64,000 nucleotides of DNA, from the NCBI RefSeq assembly GCF_900108025.1, contig NZ_FNUS01000001.1:806001-870000 (forward strand), in the 5' to 3' direction. The notes under the pieces are model-generated. The model worked only from the letters and a program-made list of their open reading frames with translations. It ran no database searches and had not been told where the DNA came from. The position numbers and the translations under genes were made by a program. The stretch comes from Halpernia humi (GTDB taxonomy: Bacteria > Bacteroidota > Bacteroidia > Flavobacteriales > Weeksellaceae). Of the stretch, positions 28,426-36,519 are shown one piece after another. Every line of letters starts with the position of its first letter. Position 1 is the stretch's first letter.

Positions 28426-28582
28426 AATAGTCGTTTATTTAAAATTTTTCTAAATTACAAAACGTTTGCGAAAGCGAATTGATTTTTAAGTAAATTTGCT
28501 GGATGAATAATTACTTTTAACAATAATTAACGTTTGCTGACGAAAGTCATTTAAAAATTATATTTTTAAAAATAATTCTTCC

Positions 28583-28590
28583 TACTTTTG
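28583..28590 (+). promoter_or_regulatory. Bacteroidetes -7 promoter box of the ccoS operon
   Basis: TACTTTTG fits TAnnTTTG, 9 bases before the ccoS ATG. I found no FNR-type TTGAT-N4-ATCAA site upstream. Confidence 0.55.
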
Positions 28591-28599
28591 TAAGCAATT

Positions 28600-28806
28600 A
28601 TGGATATACTATACTTAATGATAATTTGCAGCGTTTCTATTGCTGTTGTATTCTTGGTTATATTTATAATTGGTGCAAAAAACGGACAGTTTGAAGATGA
28701 TGAATCTCCCGCAGTTCGAATTTTAATGGAAAACGAGATATTAAAAGATGAGCCTAAAATTGATGAAAACACCGAATCAGTTTTAGAAAACAAAAAAAAT
28801 AAGTGA
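28600..28806 (+). CDS. ccoS: cbb3 oxidase assembly protein CcoS
   Basis: Small assembly factor of 68 aa required in other bacteria for cofactor insertion into cbb3 oxidase. One membrane segment (residues 3-24) is followed by the conserved motif GAKNGQFEDDESPAVRIL, which is diagnostic for CcoS. The tail is acidic and Lys/Asn-rich. First gene of the oxidase operon; its stop lies 9 bases before the ccoNO ATG. Confidence 0.92.
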   Translation: MDILYLMIICSVSIAVVFLVIFIIGAKNGQFEDDESPAVRILMENEILKDEPKIDENTESVLENKKNK

Positions 28807-28815
28807 TTGATATTT

Positions 28816-31098
28816 ATGGAAACACAAAAATTTAGTTATGACAATGGCATTGTACGCGCTTTTCTATATGCGACAGTAGTTTTCGGACTTTTGGGTATGT
28901 TAATTGGCCTTACGGTTGCCTTGCTACTTTTTTACCCAGAATTGCCAGAATTTTTATTCGGGACTGATGATTTAACCATTAAAAGTTTATTTTCTGGAAA
29001 TCATCTGCAAGGACTTATCGCTACCCAAGGGAAATTTGGTTATGGTAGGTTGAGAATGATGCATACTAACACGGTGATTTTTGCTTTCGTAATGAATGGA
29101 TTTTTTGCTGGTGGCTATTATTCTCTTCAAAGATTATTGAAAACCAGAATGTGGAGTGACACATTATCATGGGTTCATTTCTGGGGGTGGCAATTGATGA
29201 TTGTTTCATCTTTAGTAACATTTATGTATGGCATCAATACTTCAAAAGAATATGCAGAACACGAGTGGCCAATTGATATTTTAATTTTAATCGTTTGGCT
29301 TATTTTCGGAATAAATATGTTCGCGACCATTGCCAAAAGGCGAGTTCGACATTTGTATGTAGCAATCTGGTTCTACATTGGGACTTGGGTTGCGATTGCA
29401 ATGCTTCACGTTTTCAATAATTTAGAAGTGCCTTTAACTTTTGGTGGCTGGAAATCTTACTCTGCCTACGCTGGTGTGAAAGATGCTTTGGTACAGTGGT
29501 GGTATGGACATAATGCAGTGGCATTTGTTTTAACGACGCCTATTTTAGGTTTGATGTATTATTTTTTACCAAAAGCCGCAGACCGTCCAGTTTTTTCATA
29601 TAAATTATCTATCATTCACTTTTGGTCTTTAATTTTCGTTTATATTTGGGCTGGTCCTCACCATTTGCAATACACTGCAATTCCAGCATGGGCACAAGCT
29701 TTAGCAACAGGTTTTTCAATTATGTTGATAGCACCATCTTGGGGTGGAATGCTAAATGGACTTTTAACTTTAAGAGGCGCTTGGGATAAAGTTCGAGAAA
29801 ATCCGGTGTTAAAATTCTTTGTTGTGGCATTAACTTGTTACGGTATGGCGACTTTCGAAGGTCCATTATTAGCTACAAAAACTTTGAATAAAATTGGGCA
29901 TTTTACCGATTGGGTAATTGGTCACGTTCACGTTGGAGCACTTGGATGGAATGGTTTTATGACTTTTGGTATGATATATTATCTTTTACCAATTATGTGG
30001 AGAACCAAATTGTGGTCAACCAAGTTAGCAAACTGGCACTTCTGGTTGGGAACTATGGGTATTATTTTTTATGTAGTGCCGATGTATATTTCTGGTTTCA
30101 CACAAGGATTGATGTGGAAACAATTTAACCCAGATGGAACACTTTTATATAAAAACTGGTTAGACACTGTTTCTGCTGTTATCCCATATTATGAGATGAG
30201 ATTTGTAGGTGGTTTATTCTATATTTCGGGTGTAGTTTTAATGTGTGTGAATGTTGTTGCAACTGTAAGACAAGGTTCTTTTCAGAAAAATGTACCTGCT
30301 GAAGCACCTGCTTTGGCTAGAATTTCAAACTCAAGAAAAGAGGGCGAAGGCATCCATTTATGGATAGAAAGAATACCAGTTTTATTGACAGTGCTATCTT
30401 TGTTTGCCGTATCAATTGGTGGTTTCTTTGAAATTGTTCCTACTTTAACAATCAAATCCAATGTTCCAACAATTTCCGCTGTGAAACCATATAGTCCGTT
30501 AGAATTAGAAGGAAGAGATATTTATATCCGTGAAGGTTGTAACGCTTGTCACTCGCAAATGATTCGCCCATTCAGAGATGAAGTAGTACGTTTTAATGGT
30601 AAAAACGGGCAATATTCAAAGGCAGGAGAATTTATCTATGATAGACCATTCCTTTGGGGTTCCAAAAGAACAGGTCCAGATTTGCAAAGAGAAGGTGGTG
30701 TAAGACCTAGTTCATGGCATTTTAAGCATATGCTAAATCCAAGGGTTACTTCAGCTGGCTCTATTATGCCAAGGTTTCCGTGGTTAATTGCTAATACTTT
30801 AGATAGAAGCCAATTGGTAGATAAAATAGTGTTCATGAAAGATGTTTATGACGTGCCTTATACTAAAGCAGAAATTGATACTGCTAATGCTTGGGCAGAC
30901 CATCAATCAGACCATATAGTAAAACAAATTTACAGTGAAGCAGCAGATGTGAAAGAAGAATTTGCAAAAAGAAAAGCGGAAGAAGGAAGTAAATTTGTAC
31001 CTTTAGAAAAAAGAGAAATTGTTGCAGTTATCGCCTATTTACAAAGATTAGGAACAGATATTAAAACAACGGAAGTTAAAACAGCTAGTATAAAATAA
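28816..31098 (+). CDS. ccoNO: Fused cbb3 cytochrome c oxidase subunits I and II (CcoN-CcoO)
   Basis: Catalytic core of cbb3 oxidase, 760 aa from the ATG at 28816 (an in-frame TTG at 28807 is less likely). Residues 1 to about 470 are the 12-helix CcoN heme-copper domain with His-rich helices (GRLRMMHTNT, WWYGHNAV, GPHHLQYT, GHVHVGALGWNG) binding hemes b, b3 and CuB. A linker leads to CcoO, with heme c motif Cys575-Asn-Ala-Cys-His579 and a distal Met candidate in GSIMPRFPW. The N-O fusion is typical of Bacteroidota. It reduces oxygen at high affinity in the inner membrane. Confidence 0.97.
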   Translation: METQKFSYDNGIVRAFLYATVVFGLLGMLIGLTVALLLFYPELPEFLFGTDDLTIKSLFSGNHLQGLIATQGKFGYGRLRMMHTNTVIFAFVMNGFFAGGYYSLQRLLKTRMWSDTLSWVHFWGWQLMIVSSLVTFMYGINTSKEYAEHEWPIDILILIVWLIFGINMFATIAKRRVRHLYVAIWFYIGTWVAIAMLHVFNNLEVPLTFGGWKSYSAYAGVKDALVQWWYGHNAVAFVLTTPILGLMYYFLPKAADRPVFSYKLSIIHFWSLIFVYIWAGPHHLQYTAIPAWAQALATGFSIMLIAPSWGGMLNGLLTLRGAWDKVRENPVLKFFVVALTCYGMATFEGPLLATKTLNKIGHFTDWVIGHVHVGALGWNGFMTFGMIYYLLPIMWRTKLWSTKLANWHFWLGTMGIIFYVVPMYISGFTQGLMWKQFNPDGTLLYKNWLDTVSAVIPYYEMRFVGGLFYISGVVLMCVNVVATVRQGSFQKNVPAEAPALARISNSRKEGEGIHLWIERIPVLLTVLSLFAVSIGGFFEIVPTLTIKSNVPTISAVKPYSPLELEGRDIYIREGCNACHSQMIRPFRDEVVRFNGKNGQYSKAGEFIYDRPFLWGSKRTGPDLQREGGVRPSSWHFKHMLNPRVTSAGSIMPRFPWLIANTLDRSQLVDKIVFMKDVYDVPYTKAEIDTANAWADHQSDHIVKQIYSEAADVKEEFAKRKAEEGSKFVPLEKREIVAVIAYLQRLGTDIKTTEVKTASIK

Positions 31099-31119
31099 AC
31101 TTTCAGGAAGAAAGAACTT

Positions 31120-31326
31120 ATGGTACCACAAAATTTTAAAGATATATTATCAAACGGTGAGCATGTTGGTTTGTACCAAACTATTGCAATGTTTATTTTT
31201 CTTGCCTGTTTTGTTGGGTTGTTAGTTTATGTTTTCTCTAGATCTAAAAAACACTATGAGGAAGAAGCCAACGCTCCACTACAAGATGATATTGAAGAAA
31301 ATGACCCATTTTTTAAAAAAAATTAA
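31120..31326 (+). CDS. ccoQ: cbb3 oxidase subunit CcoQ
   Basis: Small subunit of 68 aa with one membrane helix (about 20-40, TIAMFIFLACFVGLLVYVFS) and an acidic C-terminus, matching the CcoQ/FixQ family that stabilises the oxidase. Located between ccoNO (21-base gap) and ccoP (6-base gap), the canonical place for ccoQ. Confidence 0.88.
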   Translation: MVPQNFKDILSNGEHVGLYQTIAMFIFLACFVGLLVYVFSRSKKHYEEEANAPLQDDIEENDPFFKKN

Positions 31327-31332
31327 GCCATT

Positions 31333-32211
31333 ATGAAAAAAAGAAATCCGGTATCAATTACCATTTTAGCAGTATTGCTAATTATTATAGTCGCATATTA
31401 TTTATTCGTTCAAAATTTCACCTATTTAACTTCTCCACTCTTTTGGGGCACAGTTTTTATTTGTGTCATTATAGTCATGATTCAAAACTCAATCGGCGAT
31501 TTAGTTGAAAATCAAAAATTTTTGAAATTATCTGAAGCTGAAAAAAGTGCATATTTAGAAGAAAAATCTAAACCGTACTTTAAAGCATTATATGAAAGTG
31601 CTTTCAAAAAACAATCGGTTTCCGAAGAAAAAGATATTTTAATAGATCATGGCTTCGATGGTATTATGGAACTCGACAATCAACTACCGAAATGGTGGCT
31701 AGGTCTATTTTATTTTGGTTGTGCTTTTTGCGCCATCTACATGGCTTCGTTTTGGTTGACAGATTTTGCGCACCCAGTAAAGGAATATGATGACGAATAC
31801 AAAATGCAAACTGCTGCTGTTGCAGAATATATGAAAAATGTCCCACAAGCCACATTAGAAACTGCTGTATTCTCTGAAGATAATGTTGAAGCTGGAAAAG
31901 AAGTTTTCCAAACTAACTGCGTTACCTGCCATGGCGAAGGTGGAAGAGGTGGTATTGGCCCTAATTTAACAGATAAATATTGGATCAACCAACCCGAAAA
32001 AACCCTATTTAAAAACGTTTTCTGGATGGTGGAAAATGGTTCACCAAACAATCCTACAATGCAAGCATGGGGCAAAAATGGTGTAGTTTCTGGTAACGAT
32101 ATCCAAAATGTGGCTGCGTATGTGTATCACATCAACCAAGAGCAACCACCAATCACAGTTGCTGAAGGCGGCGCTGCTCCACAAGGAACAGAAGCCCATT
32201 GGGAAAAATAA
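31333..32211 (+). CDS. ccoP: cbb3 oxidase subunit III (CcoP), mono-heme
   Basis: Membrane-bound cytochrome c subunit of 292 aa. Two N-terminal hydrophobic helices precede the CcoP N-terminal signature DNQLPKWWLGLFYFGCAF, then a membrane helix and one cytochrome c domain with CVTCH (CxxCH) and GIGPNLTDKYW. A later Met (NPTMQAWG) is the probable axial ligand. Proteobacterial CcoP usually has two c-type hemes, here one domain is seen. It delivers electrons to CcoNO. Confidence 0.94.
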   Translation: MKKRNPVSITILAVLLIIIVAYYLFVQNFTYLTSPLFWGTVFICVIIVMIQNSIGDLVENQKFLKLSEAEKSAYLEEKSKPYFKALYESAFKKQSVSEEKDILIDHGFDGIMELDNQLPKWWLGLFYFGCAFCAIYMASFWLTDFAHPVKEYDDEYKMQTAAVAEYMKNVPQATLETAVFSEDNVEAGKEVFQTNCVTCHGEGGRGGIGPNLTDKYWINQPEKTLFKNVFWMVENGSPNNPTMQAWGKNGVVSGNDIQNVAAYVYHINQEQPPITVAEGGAAPQGTEAHWEK

Positions 32212-32264
32212 CAATAAAAACTAAAACCGAATTTATTATTAATAATAATTAATACGGTACATTT

Positions 32265-33716
32265 ATGACCGATCCAGAAAAAGAATACAAAGGCGGACAA
32301 GGGCAAGTTATAGAAGCCGAAACTTTCCGCGATTCCGTAGGTACTATGGAAGTCTCGGGTAAAAGAAAGTGGGTTTTCCCCCGTAAACCTTCAGGCAAAT
32401 TCACCAACTATAGAAATATTGTTGCCTATTTTTTGCTAATTGTTTTTTTTGCCATGCCTTTTGTTACGATTAATGGTAATCCATTCTTTTTATTTAATAT
32501 TTTAGATCGACAATTTTTCATAATTGGCCAGCCTTTTTATGTGCAAGATTTCTTTATACTTGCTTTAGGTTCAATTACTGCAATCGTCTTTGTCATTCTA
32601 TTCACAGTAGTTTTTGGAAGAATTTTTTGTGGCTGGGTTTGCCCACAAACCATTTTTATGGAAATGGTCTTTCGGAAAATAGAATACCTTATTGAAGGCG
32701 ACAGAAACAAACAAATAAAACTAGATAAACAAGAATGGAACTCTGAAAAAATACTCAAACGAGGCCTGAAATGGGGTATTTATGTTCTTATTTCTTTAGT
32801 CATTTCTCATTTAATGTTCATGTATATTGTGGGTTACAAAGAAGTATTCCGCATTATGAAAGAAGGCCCAATCCAAAATCCAACCAATTTCTTGGTCATG
32901 ATTTTATTTACAGCAGCCTTCTATTTCGTTTTTGCCTGGTTTAGAGAGCAAGTTTGTACCTTGGTTTGTCCTTATGGAAGACTGCAAGGTGTTTTGATTG
33001 ATAAGCAAACTATCAACGTATATTACGACTTCAAAAGAGGCGAAAACCGTTCATCTTGGCGAAAAAATGAAGATAGAAAAGCAGAGGGAAAAGGAGATTG
33101 TATAGATTGTAACCAATGTGTAGTCGTTTGCCCCACAGGAATAGATATTAGAGATGGGCAACAATTAGAATGTATTAATTGCACAGCATGTATTGATGCT
33201 TGCGATGATGTAATGGCAAAAGTAGGACTTCCATTAGGATTAATTCGCTATGCTACAGAAGAAGAAATTGAAGAGGGTAAACCTTTCACATTTTCTAACA
33301 GAATGAAAGCTTACACCGCTGTATTACTCTTGCTTATCGGATTTTTAGGATTTTTACTATCTAGCCGAGGTGATATGGAAGCCAAATTTATAAAACCCGC
33401 AGGATCTAGTTATTTCATTCGTGATGGGCAGATTAGCAATACCTATAATTACACTTTTTTAAACAAAGCCAATAAAGATCAAATTGTAACCATCAAAATT
33501 ATTGCACCAAAAAACGGCGTTGTTAGTTTTGGCAATACCGAAAATATTCTATTAAAAAAAGACAAAATATCTAAAGGTTCTATTAATGTAGGTTTCCCAG
33601 AAAAAGAAATTACAGCATCTAAACAAAATATTACTATTGGCGTATACGATAAAGATGGTAAACTTTTAGACAGCTTCAAAACTTATTTTGAAGGACCATT
33701 TAAAATGCAATTTTAA
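32265..33716 (+). CDS. ccoG: Cytochrome c oxidase accessory protein CcoG
   Basis: Membrane 4Fe-4S protein of 483 aa involved in copper reduction and cbb3 oxidase maturation. Five or six membrane segments flank the signature GRIFCGWVCPQTIFMEM; the ferredoxin-like cluster region has CIDCNQCVVVCP and CINCTACIDACDD. A C-terminal Ig-like FixG_C domain (residues about 370-480) faces the periplasm. It is 53 bases downstream of ccoP and 5 bases from ccoH. Confidence 0.95.
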   Translation: MTDPEKEYKGGQGQVIEAETFRDSVGTMEVSGKRKWVFPRKPSGKFTNYRNIVAYFLLIVFFAMPFVTINGNPFFLFNILDRQFFIIGQPFYVQDFFILALGSITAIVFVILFTVVFGRIFCGWVCPQTIFMEMVFRKIEYLIEGDRNKQIKLDKQEWNSEKILKRGLKWGIYVLISLVISHLMFMYIVGYKEVFRIMKEGPIQNPTNFLVMILFTAAFYFVFAWFREQVCTLVCPYGRLQGVLIDKQTINVYYDFKRGENRSSWRKNEDRKAEGKGDCIDCNQCVVVCPTGIDIRDGQQLECINCTACIDACDDVMAKVGLPLGLIRYATEEEIEEGKPFTFSNRMKAYTAVLLLLIGFLGFLLSSRGDMEAKFIKPAGSSYFIRDGQISNTYNYTFLNKANKDQIVTIKIIAPKNGVVSFGNTENILLKKDKISKGSINVGFPEKEITASKQNITIGVYDKDGKLLDSFKTYFEGPFKMQF

Positions 33717-33721
33717 AAATT

Positions 33722-34177
33722 ATGTTTAAAAAATTCAACTGGGGACATGGTGTAATTTTAGCTTTGGCATCCTTTATTATTTTCATAATGTTTATGATTC
33801 TAGTATTCACACGTGGTCAGCAAAATGCAGAAGTGGTTTCAGATCATTATTATGAAGATGAATTGGTTTACCAAGATGTCATCAACGCAAAAAATAACGC
33901 AGATAAATTGCCCGCAAAACCTGCTTTTGAGCAAAACATTCATGGTATAACACTCACGTTTCCCGCAGACATTAAACCCAACGATGGCAAAGTTCATTTT
34001 ATACTTTTCCGAACAAATGATGCCAACCTCGATGTAAAAAAGGATGTAGAACTTTCGAACAACCATTCATTTACTATACCTGCAAAAATATTAATAGCAG
34101 GATCTTACACTTTAAAAGTAAAATGGATTGTGGATAAGAAAAATTACCAAGTAGATTACGACGTATTATGGAAATAG
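33722..34177 (+). CDS. ccoH: FixH/CcoH-family protein
   Basis: Assembly protein of 151 aa with one membrane helix (about 9-30, GVILALASFIIFIMFMILVF) and a periplasmic Ig-like domain, as in FixH/CcoH, which is needed for stable cbb3 oxidase. The conserved region LVYQDVINAKNNADKL follows the helix. It overlaps the following gene by 10 bases, so translation is probably coupled. Confidence 0.85.
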   Translation: MFKKFNWGHGVILALASFIIFIMFMILVFTRGQQNAEVVSDHYYEDELVYQDVINAKNNADKLPAKPAFEQNIHGITLTFPADIKPNDGKVHFILFRTNDANLDVKKDVELSNNHSFTIPAKILIAGSYTLKVKWIVDKKNYQVDYDVLWK

Positions 34178-34905
34178 CACTAATTTTTTCTGCATTGGCC
34201 TTAGGTTTCGCATCAGGATTTCATTGTATCGGAATGTGCGGCCCTATTGCACTCTCAATGGGTTTAACCAAAAAACAAGCCACTAATTATTATCTCCAAA
34301 ATCTAACTTATCAATTGGGTAGAGTTACCACCTACTCCTTTATGGGTGCTGTTTTAGGAATTGTGGGGCAAAGTTTTAAATTTGCAGGCTTCCAATCTTA
34401 CCTTACCATTTTAGTAGGAATTCTATTAATCATAATGGCCTTATTTTCTTTTGGTGGAAAAGATTTCGCAGCAAAAATTCCTTTTTTATCGAAATTTTTG
34501 TTTAGAGTAAAAATGAATTTGGGCAAATTATTGCAAAAAGCAGATTACAAATCAAGATATTTAACGGGCATTCTAAACGGATTTCTCCCTTGCGGAATGG
34601 TTTATATGGCATTAACGGCATCATTAGCCGCGGGTGGAATTATGCAAAGCGCAATCTTTATGGCACTTTTCGGCTTAGGAACCATACCATTTATGTTTGC
34701 TGTTGTATTATTAGGAAACTTAATGACGACTGCATTTAGAATCAAAGTTTTAAAACTAATCCCAATTGTGATGATTATTTTAGGTGGCTTGTTCATTCTT
34801 AGAGGTTTAGAATTAGGAATTCCCTTTCTTTCACCGCCTGCAAATTCACTACAAATACACAATTCTCCCATGAAAATGGATATGGATCATTCTAGTTGTC
34901 ATTAA
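34168..34905 (+). CDS. Sulfite exporter TauE/SafE-like membrane protein with His/Met tail
   Basis: Six-segment membrane protein of 245 aa with the DsbD-like signature GFASGFHCIGMCGPIALSMG, often found at the end of cbb3 operons. The C-terminus is rich in His, Met and Asp (HNSPMKMDMDHSSCH), plausibly a copper site, so a role in copper delivery to the oxidase is inferred; sulfite export is not implied by this context. It overlaps ccoH by 10 bases and is the last gene of the oxidase operon. Confidence 0.85.
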   Translation: MEIALIFSALALGFASGFHCIGMCGPIALSMGLTKKQATNYYLQNLTYQLGRVTTYSFMGAVLGIVGQSFKFAGFQSYLTILVGILLIIMALFSFGGKDFAAKIPFLSKFLFRVKMNLGKLLQKADYKSRYLTGILNGFLPCGMVYMALTASLAAGGIMQSAIFMALFGLGTIPFMFAVVLLGNLMTTAFRIKVLKLIPIVMIILGGLFILRGLELGIPFLSPPANSLQIHNSPMKMDMDHSSCH

Positions 34906-34947
34906 ATTTCATTTGAATATCCAAAATTAAAGATTGCTGCTTATAAA

Positions 34948-34980
34948 TTTTTTATTAATTTTATATAAATTAATAAAAAA
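34948..34980. repeat. 33-bp AT-only palindrome ending on a start codon
   Basis: Perfect 14-base arms TTTTTTATTAATTT (34948-34961) and AAATTAATAAAAAA (34967-34980) around TATAT. The last A of the right arm is the first base of the ATG of the 250-aa lipoprotein. In RNA it would pair right up to the start codon; it could also help terminate the cco transcript or be an operator. Confidence 0.65.
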
Positions 34981-35732
34981 TGAAAATAAAATATTTACTT
35001 CCTTTCGCAATCACACTACTTACTCTGCTACAATCCTGCTCCATCACAGCAGAAAACACGTATCATAAAGACGCAACGTCTAGCATGTTAATGACGATGA
35101 ACATGAAAGAAGCCCTAGATATGCTAAAAAACATGGGTGACTCTTCAACCACCAAAAGCCCAATCGATTTTTCTAAATATCCAAAAACTTGGGAAAGCCT
35201 ATACACTGTTGAAAAAAATGCAGCAGAAAAAAAAGGGCAACAATATGACGCAGTTGGCGACTCTGCCGAAGTTATGAAGAAAGTTTTCACCAAACAAAAC
35301 CTAGATGAAAACGGCGAAATGAATGGTTTTTCTCTTAAATATGATCATCTTGCAAACGAAGAACTAAAAATATTATCTAAACTCAATTCTAAAAATAAAG
35401 ACCCATTTTCTTCGGTAGATTTCATGGAATGGGATGGAAAAAAATTGGTTATAATTTTAGATCAATTAAACCCTGAAAACTTGATGAAAGATTCAAAATC
35501 AGAAGGAAAAGAAGAAATGGCGCAAATGAAATCTATGCTGCAAATGTTTAAAATGAACTATACAAACACCATCAGATTTGACCAAAAAATAGCAAAAATA
35601 GAAGGAAAACACGATTGGATTTCGCAAAAAGATGATCATACTATACTTTTGAACATAGATCTTTCTAAAATAATAGATCCAGACTCCAAATTAAAAAATA
35701 GTGATCCGAAAATTATAATTACAACTAAATAA
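34980..35732 (+). CDS. Hypothetical lipoprotein, tandem paralog 1
   Basis: Lipoprotein of 250 aa with lipobox Cys20 (LLQSCSITAENTYHKD). No named family is recognised. It shares its layout with the next gene: THKD-type segment after the lipobox, a middle block AEVMKKVFTK and GFSLKYDHLANEELK, a late block FDQKIAKIEGKHDWISQKDD and the ending IIITTK. These blocks suggest an alpha/beta exported domain with unknown ligand. The gene follows the cbb3 operon by 74 bases and starts inside a palindrome. Two bases separate its stop from the paralog. Confidence 0.75.
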   Translation: MKIKYLLPFAITLLTLLQSCSITAENTYHKDATSSMLMTMNMKEALDMLKNMGDSSTTKSPIDFSKYPKTWESLYTVEKNAAEKKGQQYDAVGDSAEVMKKVFTKQNLDENGEMNGFSLKYDHLANEELKILSKLNSKNKDPFSSVDFMEWDGKKLVIILDQLNPENLMKDSKSEGKEEMAQMKSMLQMFKMNYTNTIRFDQKIAKIEGKHDWISQKDDHTILLNIDLSKIIDPDSKLKNSDPKIIITTK

Positions 35733-35734
35733 TA

Positions 35735-36514
35735 ATGAGAAATTTTTGTAAGTACATAGTTTTACTTTCGCTATCCACATTACTTTTTTCATGTACTACC
35801 AACTCTACTACTTCTTTTCATAAAGATGAAACGCAAAGTAGTACCACAGATTTGGACTTTACTCAATTTCTAGCTTTATCCAAAGCATTTGCTCCAAATT
35901 CTGAGGCTGCCTTTGCCGATACAGTAGAAAAATTAAAAAAAATACCAACAGACTGGATAAGTTTTGATGTGGCAGCAACCAAAATGTTTGGTGAAGACAA
36001 AGTCGACTTCTCCACGCCAAGTGATACGCTTGATTTAATGAAGAAAATATTTATAAAAACAAACTATTTGGAAAAGGATCTAAGTGGAATTTCTTTAAAA
36101 TACCAGAACTTAAATGCTAAAGAAATGGAACTGCTGAAATATTTTTTTTCTACTCAAAACTTTGGATTCAGTTATCCAAACGCACAGTTAACAAAATTTA
36201 ATGGCAACCAATTAACAATTGATACAAACAAATTAGTCTCCGAAGAAATTACAAAATTTTTCGATGACACTTTTGCTAAATCAGATGTAAAAACAAATGA
36301 AGTACAAATTAGAGCGATATCAAAAATTTTTGAAATTAATTACACGAACATTCTAAAATTTGATAAAAAGATAAAATCCATAAAAGGAAATCATCCGTGG
36401 ATCAGCAAAAAAGATGATTACACTGTTCTTATAAATTATAAATTATCCGATTTTTACAGCGAAAAATATCAAAATGCGAATCACGATAAGGAAGTAATTA
36501 TTACGACGGAATAA
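35735..36514 (+). CDS. Hypothetical lipoprotein, tandem paralog 2
   Basis: Lipoprotein of 259 aa with lipobox Cys20 (LLFSCTTNSTTSFHKD). It matches the preceding gene block by block: LDLMKKIFIK, GISLKYQNLNAKEMELL, FDKKIKSIKGNHPWISKKDD, and the ending VIITTE, so the two are a tandem duplication that has diverged strongly elsewhere. The two genes are 2 bases apart and surely co-transcribed. No function can be assigned; its end is 5 bases from the convergent serS stop. Confidence 0.75.
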   Translation: MRNFCKYIVLLSLSTLLFSCTTNSTTSFHKDETQSSTTDLDFTQFLALSKAFAPNSEAAFADTVEKLKKIPTDWISFDVAATKMFGEDKVDFSTPSDTLDLMKKIFIKTNYLEKDLSGISLKYQNLNAKEMELLKYFFSTQNFGFSYPNAQLTKFNGNQLTIDTNKLVSEEITKFFDDTFAKSDVKTNEVQIRAISKIFEINYTNILKFDKKIKSIKGNHPWISKKDDYTVLINYKLSDFYSEKYQNANHDKEVIITTE

Positions 36515-36519
36515 AAATA

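Noticed and set aside
28426-28599. FNR-type site before ccoS
   Set aside because: Only a half-site-like TTGAT occurs; the second half at the right spacing is missing.
28807-28815. TTG start for ccoNO
   Set aside because: An ATG three codons later begins the normal CcoN N-terminus and there is no reason to prefer TTG.
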